The notes under the pieces were generated by a model. That model was not told the origin of the DNA. It made no database searches and saw only the letters and a program-made list of their open reading frames with translations. 64,000 nt of DNA from SZAS-103 sp038216155. Lineage in GTDB: Bacteria; Pseudomonadota; Gammaproteobacteria; Xanthomonadales; Xanthomonadaceae. Each line of letters begins with the position of its first letter. Position 1 is the stretch's first letter. Shown one piece after another: positions 57,018-64,000 of the stretch. The position numbers were made by a program, and so were the translations under genes. The DNA is taken from positions 1 to 64,000 of the forward strand of contig JBBQQH010000007.1 of assembly GCA_038216155.1 (NCBI GenBank), in the 5' to 3' direction.

Positions 57018-57062
57018 GGGAATGGGGAATGGGGAATCGGGAATGGGGAATCGGGATTCGGG
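57018..57062 (+). repeat. Short G-rich direct repeats upstream of proS
   Basis: About six units of GGGAATSGG type (GGGAATGGGGAAT, GGGAATCGGG) in 45 bp, giving a plus-strand run with G-quadruplex potential; the proS leader RNA would be the C-rich strand. A single related GGGAATGG unit occurs near 63295. The other 195 bp up to the next gene hold nothing recognisable. Confidence 0.8.
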
Positions 57063-57257
57063 GTAGAAGCAGCAGAGCTGTGTTTCAACGGCCGATGCAT
57101 TGCACGTGTTGAACGGGAAGGGAGGAAGTTTAGCGAATTCGCCTATTCCCCATTCGCAACTTAACCTATCGGCAGCCGGTCACCCCGGCTGTCGAACATC
57201 GCCCAGTCGCTGTTCAACGGCGCAGCGACAAATGGCAAGGAATTTTTTCAGCGACCC

Positions 57258-57563
57258 CTAGTTTCCGTCAGCGGTCCCAGCAGGAACAATATTCTGCTCG
57301 GGATCGATCTTGACGATCGTGTAGCGGCGGCTCTTGGGCGGGCGGTCGGTGATGTTAACCACGCCGTGCGCATCCACCCAGCGGTACAGCGTGGGTGTCG
57401 CTTGTTCGCGAGTTGCGCGCTGAGCGTTGTTGTCGGGCTTGTGCGAAGGCAAGCCGGGCAATACGCCGTCATGCCACCAGATCAGGCCGGCGCCGATCGC
57501 AAGTGCAGCCAGCACGGCCAAGGCCCAGTGCCAGCCGGTCATCCCGCTGTCGCTGAAACTCAA
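57258..57563 (-). CDS. DUF4124-domain membrane-anchored protein
   Basis: 101 codons, ATG 57563 (57542 alternative). One TM segment (HWALAVLAALAIGAGLIWWH) and a periplasmic DUF4124 core LYRWVDAHGVVNITDRPPKSRRYTIVKID, in which Y-x-W-x-D-x-x-G-x-x-x-x-x-D-x-P is the family pattern. Function unknown. A second DUF4124 gene follows upstream on the same strand. Confidence 0.85.
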   Translation of the reverse strand: MSFSDSGMTGWHWALAVLAALAIGAGLIWWHDGVLPGLPSHKPDNNAQRATREQATPTLYRWVDAHGVVNITDRPPKSRRYTIVKIDPEQNIVPAGTADGN

Positions 57564-57606
57564 TGCCGCTGAAGCGTTGCGCGGGCTAGCAATCGATCAA
57601 GCAAAC

Positions 57607-58083
57607 TCAATTGGTGCAAAGCGCGCCAACCTGTTTCTTGGCGTTGTCCAGTTGCTGCGTCTGCTGCGCTGGGGTCAGGCGCTCGGGTTTGCCGTCGCCG
57701 GTGATGTCCATGTCGACCAGGGGACGATCAGTCAGCGTCTGTACGTTAGCGCGCGCCGTGGCGCAATATTTTTCACGAGCGATGTCGGCTGGAGTCTGGC
57801 CGTTGCCGGGCTTCGGCATAGCATTGGTGGCGGCGGCGTTAACAGGGGTTGCAGGGGTTTCGGAGCTGCCGCTCGCCACCGCTGTTGGCGCTGAAACCGC
57901 GCCGCTGGTGGTGATTGTTTGATATTTCTGGCCTTCCGGCCGCGTCTGCGAATAGTGAGAATGGCCGGTACCGTCGGTCCACTTGTAGACCGGTTCGGCG
58001 GCGAAGGCCGCGCCAGCAAGCACCATGCCGAGCACGATGACGCCTGCGGAGGCATTGCGGGCAGTGGAGAGTGGATTGCGCAT
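57607..58083 (-). CDS. DUF4124-domain exported protein
   Basis: 158 codons from ATG 58083. Signal peptide 1-26 (GVIVLGMVLAGAAFAAEP), then DUF4124 core PVYKWTDGTGHSHYSQTRPEGQKYQTI, an Ala/Pro/Thr linker and a C-terminal helical region with two Cys (REKYCATARANVQTL, VGALCTN) likely disulfide bonded. Paralogue of the neighbour at 57258. Molecular role unknown. Confidence 0.87.
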   Translation of the reverse strand: MRNPLSTARNASAGVIVLGMVLAGAAFAAEPVYKWTDGTGHSHYSQTRPEGQKYQTITTSGAVSAPTAVASGSSETPATPVNAAATNAMPKPGNGQTPADIAREKYCATARANVQTLTDRPLVDMDITGDGKPERLTPAQQTQQLDNAKKQVGALCTN

Positions 58084-58180
58084 GACGAACTCCAGAAACG
58101 GATTTGGGGGAAGGTTGCCCGCGACCACTGGCATGGCAGGGCGCAGCGGCTACACTCTAGCGCACCAAGGGGACATGCGC

Positions 58181-58984
58181 ATGCCCGATCCAGCCGTTCC
58201 GCCATCCCGGAATTCCGTCGGTCGCCGCCGCGGCATTTACCTGTTGCCCAACTTGCTGACGGCTGCCGGTATGTTCTCGGGCTTTTACGCCATTCTTGCC
58301 GCCGCCAGTGGCAAGTTCGAAGCGGCGTGCCTCGCTGTATTTGTGGCCGCAGTGTTCGACAGCCTCGACGGTCGCATCGCGCGCCTGACTGGCACCAGCA
58401 GCGACTTCGGCGTTCAGTTTGATTCGCTGGCTGACCTCGTCAGCTTTGGCGTCGCGCCGGCGTTGGTGATGTACCACTGGGCGTTGTCCACGCTGCGTTT
58501 GGACGGTCCCATTGCCGGCAAGGCGGGTTGGGCGGCGGCGTTTTTATACGCCGTCTGCGGCGCGTTGCGGCTGGCGCGCTTCAACACTCAGGTGGCGGTG
58601 ATCGACAAGCGCTGGTTCATTGGGCTGGCCAGTCCGGCTGCCGCTGGATTGCTGATGTCGTTCGTGTGGACGATGGTGCACTGGGGCCTGTACAGCGGCG
58701 AGCAGTTGCGCTACGTCGCGCTGGCGCTGACCGTGATTGCCGGCCTGTTGATGGTCAGCCGCATCCGCTATCGAAGCGGCAAGGGCGGCCGCGATCCCGA
58801 AGGCCCGCGCAGCGAGCGCGTTCCGTTCGTGATGATGCTGATCGTGGTGCTGCTGTTGGCAGCGCTGTTCATTTTTCAGGAAAAGGCGTTGCTTGCGGTG
58901 CTGGGAACTTATGCGCTCAGCGGCCCGTTCAACTGGGTCTGGAACCGGATGCGGCGCAAGTCGGCTGCCACAACCCAATCGTGA
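58181..58984 (+). CDS. pssA: CDP-diacylglycerol-serine O-phosphatidyltransferase
   Basis: 267 codons from ATG 58181; AAGGGGA at 58167-58173 sits at a suitable distance for this ATG and is too close to ATG 58175. CDP-alcohol phosphotransferase motif D-G-x2-A-R-x8-G-x3-D-x3-D is present as DGRIARLTGTSSDFGVQFDSLAD. About eight TM helices and a RRRGIYLLPNLLTAAGMFSGFYAI start as in bacterial PssA. Makes phosphatidylserine, the precursor of phosphatidylethanolamine. Confidence 0.93.
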   Translation: MPDPAVPPSRNSVGRRRGIYLLPNLLTAAGMFSGFYAILAAASGKFEAACLAVFVAAVFDSLDGRIARLTGTSSDFGVQFDSLADLVSFGVAPALVMYHWALSTLRLDGPIAGKAGWAAAFLYAVCGALRLARFNTQVAVIDKRWFIGLASPAAAGLLMSFVWTMVHWGLYSGEQLRYVALALTVIAGLLMVSRIRYRSGKGGRDPEGPRSERVPFVMMLIVVLLLAALFIFQEKALLAVLGTYALSGPFNWVWNRMRRKSAATTQS

Positions 58985-59373
58985 ACGGCGCGGAGTTCAG
59001 TCCGTTGCAGCGCGAATGCCTGGAGGTGCTGGGCTATACGCGCTATGTTCTCGCGCAGGCCAATGCGGCACCGGCCACTTCGACGGTCGGGGATGCGGCA
59101 AGAGTGGTCGTCACGGCTTCTCCATCGCAGCGAACGCCGGCTGCTCAGCGCGATTCGCGCGATGGGATGTCACCCGCGATGAATAGCGACCTGCGCGACC
59201 AGCGTTTACTTGATGCCATCCTGCGCGCAGCCGAGCATCCGCCTGGCGCGCTCGCCGATCCGATCGCCTGGCTGCGCGGCATGGGCGTGCCCTCGCTGGC
59301 GAAAGTGCGCAGCGATCCCGCTGTCAAGCGGCAACTGTGGCAGCGCATACGCGCGGAGCGTCGTCCGCAGTGA
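58981..59373 (+). CDS. holD: Candidate DNA polymerase III psi subunit (HolD-like)
   Basis: 130 codons from GTG 58981 (GTGA overlap with pssA). Two short segments resemble E. coli HolD: the N-terminal LQRECLEVLGYTRYVLA (HolD has an LQQLGITQWSLR type helix) and the C-terminal VRSDPAVKRQLWQRIRAE (HolD has an LRANPTARAALWQQI type end). The middle is Ala/Ser-rich and not conserved. The gene directly precedes rimI with a GTGA overlap, as holD does in E. coli. Its partner holC is in the same window. Similarity is from memory and short, so this is a proposal. Confidence 0.65.
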   Translation: MNGAEFSPLQRECLEVLGYTRYVLAQANAAPATSTVGDAARVVVTASPSQRTPAAQRDSRDGMSPAMNSDLRDQRLLDAILRAAEHPPGALADPIAWLRGMGVPSLAKVRSDPAVKRQLWQRIRAERRPQ

Positions 59374-59846
59374 ACGCAGCCGTCGCACCGTTGCCGCGCT
59401 TGCGCCCGCTGCATGAGCGCGACTTGCACGCGTTGATGCAAATCGAAAATCGCGCCTATCCATTTCCATGGACCGAGGGCATCTTCCGCGACTGCCTGCG
59501 TGCCGGTTACGAATGCTGGGTGCTGGAAGACGGCGGCGCGCTGCTCGGCTATGGCGTGCTGAGCACAGCTGCCGGCGAAGCGCACCTGCTCAACCTGTGC
59601 ATCAACCCGGACTGGCAGAGCCGCGGCTTGGGCCGGATGCTGGTGCGGCGGATGCTCGATCTCGCGCGCTGGCACCGCGTGACGCAGGTGTTCCTCGAAG
59701 TACGGCCGTCCAATCCGAACGCGATCGCGCTCTACCACTCCGAAGGCTTCAACCAGATCGGGTGCCGCACCAACTACTATCCTGCGCATGCAGGGCGCGA
59801 GGATGCGATCGTGATGGGCTTGCAGATCGCGCACTCGAGCAGCTGA
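59370..59846 (+). CDS. rimI: Ribosomal-protein-alanine N-acetyltransferase
   Basis: 158 codons from GTG 59370, coupled to the HolD-like gene by GTGA. GNAT fold: DLHALMQIENRAYPFPWTEGIFRDCL, acetyl-CoA loop LCINPDWQSRGLGRMLVRRML (Q/R-x-x-G-x-G/A), FLEVRPSNPNAIALYHSEGFNQIGCRTNYYPA. FPWTEGIF and LEVRPSN are typical for RimI, which acetylates ribosomal protein S18. Confidence 0.93.
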   Translation: MNAAVAPLPRLRPLHERDLHALMQIENRAYPFPWTEGIFRDCLRAGYECWVLEDGGALLGYGVLSTAAGEAHLLNLCINPDWQSRGLGRMLVRRMLDLARWHRVTQVFLEVRPSNPNAIALYHSEGFNQIGCRTNYYPAHAGREDAIVMGLQIAHSSS

Positions 59847-59852
59847 AGCGCT

Positions 59853-62618
59853 TCAGGATTCGCCAGCCAGCCGATCGCGTTGCGAAATTAGCGCGGCAAG
59901 TTGGGTGTTCCAGTCGACCAGCCGCGTGCGCTCCTGATCGACCACCGCCGCCGGCGCATTGTTGACGAACGTCTCGCTCGCAAGCTTGCTCTCGCACTTG
60001 CGGATTTCGCCTTCGACGCGGATGAGTTCCTTGCCGATGCGTGTGCGTTCGGCACCGAGGTCGATCAGTCCCGCGAGTAGAATATGCAACTTCAGCTTGT
60101 CCAGCGGCAGCATTGCCGACGGCGGCGGCTCGGTATCGCCGATGAGCGCAATCGATTCGAGCCGTGCGAGAAATTTCAGGCTCGCTTGCTGCGCCATCAA
60201 TGGCGCGGCCTCGTCGGCTGATCCGCTGACCAGCAATGGAACGAGTTTCGACGGAGCGACATTCATCTGGCTTCGCAACGTGCGCACCTGCGAGATCGCG
60301 CTTTGCAGGAAAGCAATACTGCTGGCCGCTTTTGGATCACGCGGAAAATCTGTGTGTGAGGGATATGCCTGTGTGCTGATCGATTCACCCGTGATGCCGA
60401 GTTTCATGGCGACGCTTTGCCAGATTTCCTCGGTGACGAACGGAATCAGCGGATGCAGCGCGCGCAGCAACGCTTCGAGCACGAACAGCAGGGTGTGGCG
60501 CGTTGATTCGGCACTCGCATCGTTGGCCTGCAACGCCGGCTTGGTTAGCTCAAGAAACCAGTCGCAATACTGATTCCAGGTGAAGTCGTACAGCTCGTCG
60601 GATACCAGATCGAAACGGTACGCCGCGTAGTGGGCTTCGACGTTTTCCAGCGTCCGCGAGAAGGTGTGCAGGATCCAGCGCTCGGCATCGGTGGTCGGTT
60701 GCGGCGGGCCGCTAGCGGTAAAGTCTTCGCAATTCATCAGCACGAAGCGCGCGGCGTTCCACAATTTGTTGCAGAAATTCTTGTAGCCCTCGCAGCGGTT
60801 CAAGTCGAACTTGATGTCGCGGCCGTGCGTGGCCAGCGAGGCGAAAGTAAAGCGCAATGCGTCCGCGCCGAACGCGGGAATGCCATCGGGAAATTCCTTG
60901 CGCGTGGCTTTCTCGATCTTCGGCGCGTCGGTTGGTTTCATCAGACCAGTCGTGCGTTTGGCGACCAGATCCTCGAGCGCGATGCCATCGATCAGGTCAA
61001 TCGGGTCGAGCACGTTGCCCTTGGACTTCGACATCTTCTGCCCGTGCGAATCGCGCACCAGGCCGGTGATGTAGATCTCGCGAAACGGTACTTCGCCGGT
61101 GAAGTGATCGGTCATCATGATCATCCGGGCGACCCAGAAGAAAATGATATCGAAGCCGGTGACCAGTACGTTGCTCGGCACGTAGCGATCAAAGCCGCGC
61201 GCGGCCATCGCATCCTTGTCCGGCCAGCCCATTGTCGAGAACGGCCACAGCGCGGATGAGAACCAGGTTTCCAGGACGTCGTCGTCTTGGCGTAGCACAA
61301 CGTCCGCGGCGAGATTGTTTTTCGCACGCGTTTCGGTTTCGTCGCGACCGACGTAGATTTTGCCGGTCTCGTCGTACCACGCCGGAATGCGATGGCCCCA
61401 CCAGAGCTGGCGGCTGATGCACCAGTCCTGGATGTTTTCCATCCAGTGGCGATAGGTGTTGATCCAGTTAGGCGGTACGAATTTCACTGCGCCGGTTTCA
61501 ACGAGTTCCAAGCCGCGCGCGCCGAGAGTGTCCATCTGCACGAACCACTGGTCGGTGAGATAGGGCTCTATCGCAACACCGCTGCGGTCGCCGCGCGGGA
61601 CCTGAAGCTTGTGCTTCTTCGCCTCGACGAGCAGGCCGCCGGCTTCAAGGTCAGCGAGCACGGCTTTGCGCGCATCGTAGCGATCCAGCCCGCGATATTT
61701 TTCCGGACAGTTCGCGTCGATCGTTGCTTCGGGCGTAAAGATATTGATCGTGGGAAGTTCATGCCGTTGCCCGACGGCGTAATCATTGAAGTCGTGCGCA
61801 GGCGTCACCTTGACCACGCCGGTACCGAATTCGCGGTCCACGTAATCGTCGGCAATGATCGGGATGTCGCGCTCGCTCAGCGGCAATCGCACGGTCTTGC
61901 CGATCAGATGCGCGTAACGATCATCTTCTGGATGCACCATCACCGCGACGTCGCCGAGCATCGTTTCAGGCCGGGTGGTCGCTACCACCAACGACCCGCT
62001 GCCATCACTCAGCGGATAGGAAATCGACCACAGGAATCCGTCTTCCTCCTCACTGACCACTTCCAGATCCGAGATCGCGGTCTTCAGCACCGGATCCCAG
62101 TTCACTAGCCGCTGGCCGCGATAAATGAGCTTCTCTTCGTACAAGCGCACGAACGCTTCGACAACGGCCTGCGATGGCATCGGATCCATCGTGAATACTT
62201 CGCGCGACCAGTCGCCCGACGTACCCATGCGGCGCATCTGCCGGCCGATGGTGTCACCGGATTCCTGCTTCCACTCCCACACTTTTTCGATGAATGCTTC
62301 GCGACCCAGCGAGTCACGCGATTCGCCATTGCCCTGTGTCGCAAGATTGCGATTGACCACCATCTCTGTCGCGATGCCGGCATGGTCAGTGCCCATCTGC
62401 CACAGCGTGTCGAAGCCCTTCATGCGGTGATAGCGCACCAGTGCATCCATCAACGTGTGCTGGAACGCGTGGCCCATGTGCAAGGTGCCGGTGACGTTCG
62501 GCGGTGGCAGCAGGATCGTATACGGCGTGCCTTTGCCGCTGGGCTTGAAGCACCCGCTGGCCTCCCACTGTGCGTACAGGCGGGTTTCGAATGTCTGCGG
62601 TTCGTAGCTTTTGTCCAT
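59853..62618 (-). CDS. valS: Valyl-tRNA synthetase
   Basis: 921 codons from ATG 62618, preceded by AAGGTG; family alignment starts with MDKSYEPQTFETRLYAQWE, so the 26-codon extension to 62696 is not used. Class I synthetase: HIGH motif as HMGH (PPPNVTGTLHMGHAFQ), long CP1 editing domain, KMSKS motif QKMSKSKGN, and a C-terminal coiled coil (LGAERTRIGKELIRVEGEIRKCESKLA). Convergent with rimI, 6 bp apart. It forms the usual pepA-holC-valS order. Confidence 0.97.
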   Translation of the reverse strand: MDKSYEPQTFETRLYAQWEASGCFKPSGKGTPYTILLPPPNVTGTLHMGHAFQHTLMDALVRYHRMKGFDTLWQMGTDHAGIATEMVVNRNLATQGNGESRDSLGREAFIEKVWEWKQESGDTIGRQMRRMGTSGDWSREVFTMDPMPSQAVVEAFVRLYEEKLIYRGQRLVNWDPVLKTAISDLEVVSEEEDGFLWSISYPLSDGSGSLVVATTRPETMLGDVAVMVHPEDDRYAHLIGKTVRLPLSERDIPIIADDYVDREFGTGVVKVTPAHDFNDYAVGQRHELPTINIFTPEATIDANCPEKYRGLDRYDARKAVLADLEAGGLLVEAKKHKLQVPRGDRSGVAIEPYLTDQWFVQMDTLGARGLELVETGAVKFVPPNWINTYRHWMENIQDWCISRQLWWGHRIPAWYDETGKIYVGRDETETRAKNNLAADVVLRQDDDVLETWFSSALWPFSTMGWPDKDAMAARGFDRYVPSNVLVTGFDIIFFWVARMIMMTDHFTGEVPFREIYITGLVRDSHGQKMSKSKGNVLDPIDLIDGIALEDLVAKRTTGLMKPTDAPKIEKATRKEFPDGIPAFGADALRFTFASLATHGRDIKFDLNRCEGYKNFCNKLWNAARFVLMNCEDFTASGPPQPTTDAERWILHTFSRTLENVEAHYAAYRFDLVSDELYDFTWNQYCDWFLELTKPALQANDASAESTRHTLLFVLEALLRALHPLIPFVTEEIWQSVAMKLGITGESISTQAYPSHTDFPRDPKAASSIAFLQSAISQVRTLRSQMNVAPSKLVPLLVSGSADEAAPLMAQQASLKFLARLESIALIGDTEPPPSAMLPLDKLKLHILLAGLIDLGAERTRIGKELIRVEGEIRKCESKLASETFVNNAPAAVVDQERTRLVDWNTQLAALISQRDRLAGES

Positions 62619-62690
62619 GGTTGTCACAACACCTTGTTCTTTAGTTCGCTTCAGCTTCGTTTGCTTAGTGTTGCTTGCTTTCGATTTTGA

Positions 62691-62792
62691 CGTCATCCCG
62701 GCGAACGCCGGGACCCATGTTGATGTTTGCTGTAGCGCTTGAGATAGATGTAATAGAGATCCGAATGGTTCCCGGCGTTCGCCGGGATGACG
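62691..62792. repeat. Inverted pair of a dispersed REP-like repeat
   Basis: CGTCATCCCGGCGAACGCCG (from 62691) and its reverse complement ending 62792 are about 50 bp apart and could pair into one large hairpin. The unit is itself palindromic at CCCGGCG-AA-CGCCGGG. A common proteobacterial intergenic repeat. It lies between valS and holC, within the otherwise empty 223-bp gap. Confidence 0.85.
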
Positions 62793-62841
62793 AGCTGATG
62801 ATTGTGTCTACTGACAATTCACCACCATCATGATCAATGCC

Positions 62842-63270
62842 TCACATTTGATGTGCCTTTACCTCGAAATCGCGCGCCTTGTAGTGCTTCCAGCGTTGCC
62901 GCAATGGTTCGCGCGCCGATTCATCTGATGGAACCACTTCCAGTACGCGATCGCATGCAAGGGTCACTGCTTCGTCGCGCAGGTTGATCACCATGCTGCG
63001 GCCGGGAAGGTCCAACTCCGGCGTCGCTATCAATACGGGAACATCGACATCGTCGGCTGAATCGCCAGCAGAAATCTGATGCGGGATAAACGCATCCGGA
63101 TCAAACGCCCACAACGCATCGTCGATCGCCTCCGCCTGCGCCACATCGCGCGCGAGGATCAGCGCCGGCGAACCCGAATCAAATGCCTTGCGCGCCAGCT
63201 CGCAGACCAGCAGCAGCGGATCAGCGCGAAAGCGCGGTTTGGTGATCAGATAGAAGTCGGCGCGGGGCAT
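62842..63270 (-). CDS. holC: DNA polymerase III chi subunit
   Basis: 142 codons from ATG 63270 (MPRADFYLITKPRF). Chi links the clamp loader to SSB. RADFYLI start, LLVCELARKAFDSGSPALILARDVAQAEAIDDALWAFDPDAFIPH and VLIATPELDLPGRSMVINLRDEAV match HolC. The region upstream of 63270 in frame is not family related. Adjacent to valS and pepA as in E. coli. Its partner psi (HolD candidate) is at 58981. Confidence 0.92.
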   Translation of the reverse strand: MPRADFYLITKPRFRADPLLLVCELARKAFDSGSPALILARDVAQAEAIDDALWAFDPDAFIPHQISAGDSADDVDVPVLIATPELDLPGRSMVINLRDEAVTLACDRVLEVVPSDESAREPLRQRWKHYKARDFEVKAHQM

Positions 63271-63397
63271 TGTTGAGTCGTGAGTTGTGAATCGGGAATG
63301 GTTCCGGCGTGCAACGACCGTGCAGCGAATCGGTCGCGCCATTCATTGATAGCCATCGTCAGCGAGACAGCGAGTGACGACTTCACCGATTCACCTA

Positions 63398-64000
63398 TCA
63401 CGCGACCCTGTCCATCAACCACTGGCACAACAGCCCGACGGGACGCCCATTCGCGATGCCCTTGCGGCCTTCGCCCGAAGAGGTGCCCGCGATATCCAGG
63501 TGCGCCCAGCGCTGGCCTTCAGTGAAGCGCGACAGGAAGCAACCCGCTGTGATCGCGCCGGCGTACTTGCCGCCGATATTGGCGACGTCGGCAAACGCGC
63601 TATCCAGCAGCGACTGATAGTCATCCCACAACGGCAGCCGCCAGGCGCGATCGTGGACCTGGTTGCCGGCGGCGACCAGCTCGTCGGCGAGATCGTCGTG
63701 CTTGCTCATCAGTCCGGTCGCCACCTTGCCCAGCGCGACCACGCATGCGCCGGTCAGCGTGGCCACATCGACGAGTGCTTGAGGTTCGAAGCGCTGCGCG
63801 TAGGTGAGTGCATCGCACAGGACCAGCCGGCCTTCGGCGTCGGTGTTGAGCACTTCGATGGTCTTGCCCGACATCGAGGTGAGCACATCGCTCGGGCGAT
63901 AGGCATCGTCGCCGGTCATGTTTTCGACCGCCGGCACCACCACTACCAGATTCAACGCGAGATCCATCTTCGCGGCGGCGACCAAGGTGCCGATCACGGT
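63398..64000 (-). CDS. pepA: Cytosol leucyl aminopeptidase (3' part; 5' end outside the window)
   Basis: Only the C-terminal 200 codons are present; the gene runs off the window at 64000. M17 catalytic domain: GTLVAAAKMDLALNLVVVVPAVENM, signature NTDAEGRLVLCDALTYA with metal ligands Asp and Glu, VATLTGACVVALG, and NIGGKYAGAITAGCFLSRFTEGQRWAHLDIAGTS. Exopeptidase with additional DNA-binding roles known in E. coli (xer recombination). Followed 127 bp downstream by holC. Confidence 0.94.
   Translation of the reverse strand, partial: TVIGTLVAAAKMDLALNLVVVVPAVENMTGDDAYRPSDVLTSMSGKTIEVLNTDAEGRLVLCDALTYAQRFEPQALVDVATLTGACVVALGKVATGLMSKHDDLADELVAAGNQVHDRAWRLPLWDDYQSLLDSAFADVANIGGKYAGAITAGCFLSRFTEGQRWAHLDIAGTSSGEGRKGIANGRPVGLLCQWLMDRVA

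Overview
The window is high-GC DNA with short intergenic gaps. Gene content and order point to a gammaproteobacterium of the Lysobacterales (Xanthomonadales), probably near Rhodanobacteraceae/Xanthomonadaceae. Supporting signs are a Clp-type CRP homologue divergent from a 264-codon speD, an XrvA-like H-NS protein, trpG-trpD-trpC next to clp, coq7 beside rplM-rpsI, CBS-type cystathionine beta-synthase, and the pepA-holC-valS order. The placement rests on recalled family resemblance, not on a search.

Layout. 1-2700: a small Ala/Pro/His-rich exported protein and an OmpR/EnvZ-type two-component system. 2800-5900: tryptophan biosynthesis (trpG, trpD, a monooxygenase-like ORF, trpC). 5900-7330: accessory cassette locus 1, made of repeat A, an orphan HEPN-like gene, repeat B and a GNAT pseudogene. 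7390-17470: clp/speD, an M13 peptidase, coq7-glcF, rplM-rpsI, tRNA-Gln, tyrosine-degradation genes (FAH family, maiA) and pilU. 17560-24130: a DUF4398/OmpA envelope pair, a DUF465 gene, and cbs plus a cystathionine gamma enzyme separated by an acyltransferase. 24170-35740: a surface-polysaccharide cluster with Wzm/Wzt export, a sulfotransferase with a long coiled coil, several glycosyltransferases, a methyltransferase, and SMR-like and GtrA-like membrane proteins. 35780-42880: acetoacetyl-CoA synthetase, DUF898 and M48 membrane proteins, etfBA and an ATP-grasp protein. 42890-45420: accessory cassette locus 2, with REP-like repeats, repeat A, an orphan exported gene, repeat B, a chimeric repeat, and a HigBA-like pair whose toxin has an in-frame stop. 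45450-64000: ETF-QO, an amidase, an MCE/Mla lipid-transport operon, EamA and ThrE transporters, H-NS, proS, two DUF4124 proteins, pssA-holD-rimI, valS, holC and the 3' part of pepA.

The most unusual structure is a pair of loci (5.9-7.3 kb and 42.9-45.4 kb) where the same two repeat modules, A and B, flank unrelated, comparatively A/T-rich minus-strand genes. Each module contains a hairpin whose stem differs between copies by compensatory changes while the loop and outer bases are kept. The A and B hairpins lie in inverted orientation around the cargo gene. A fifth copy at 44.65-44.80 kb looks like an A/B chimera. Each neighbouring gene on the minus strand ends at or near a repeat, giving a gene-repeat-gene-repeat order that resembles a cassette array, but no integrase is present.

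Other points of note are a probable -1 frameshift in a run of eight A at the end of a glycosyltransferase, a divergent HolD (psi) candidate recognised from its C-terminal motif and its place beside rimI, and a toxin gene with a single amber codon upstream of an intact antitoxin.
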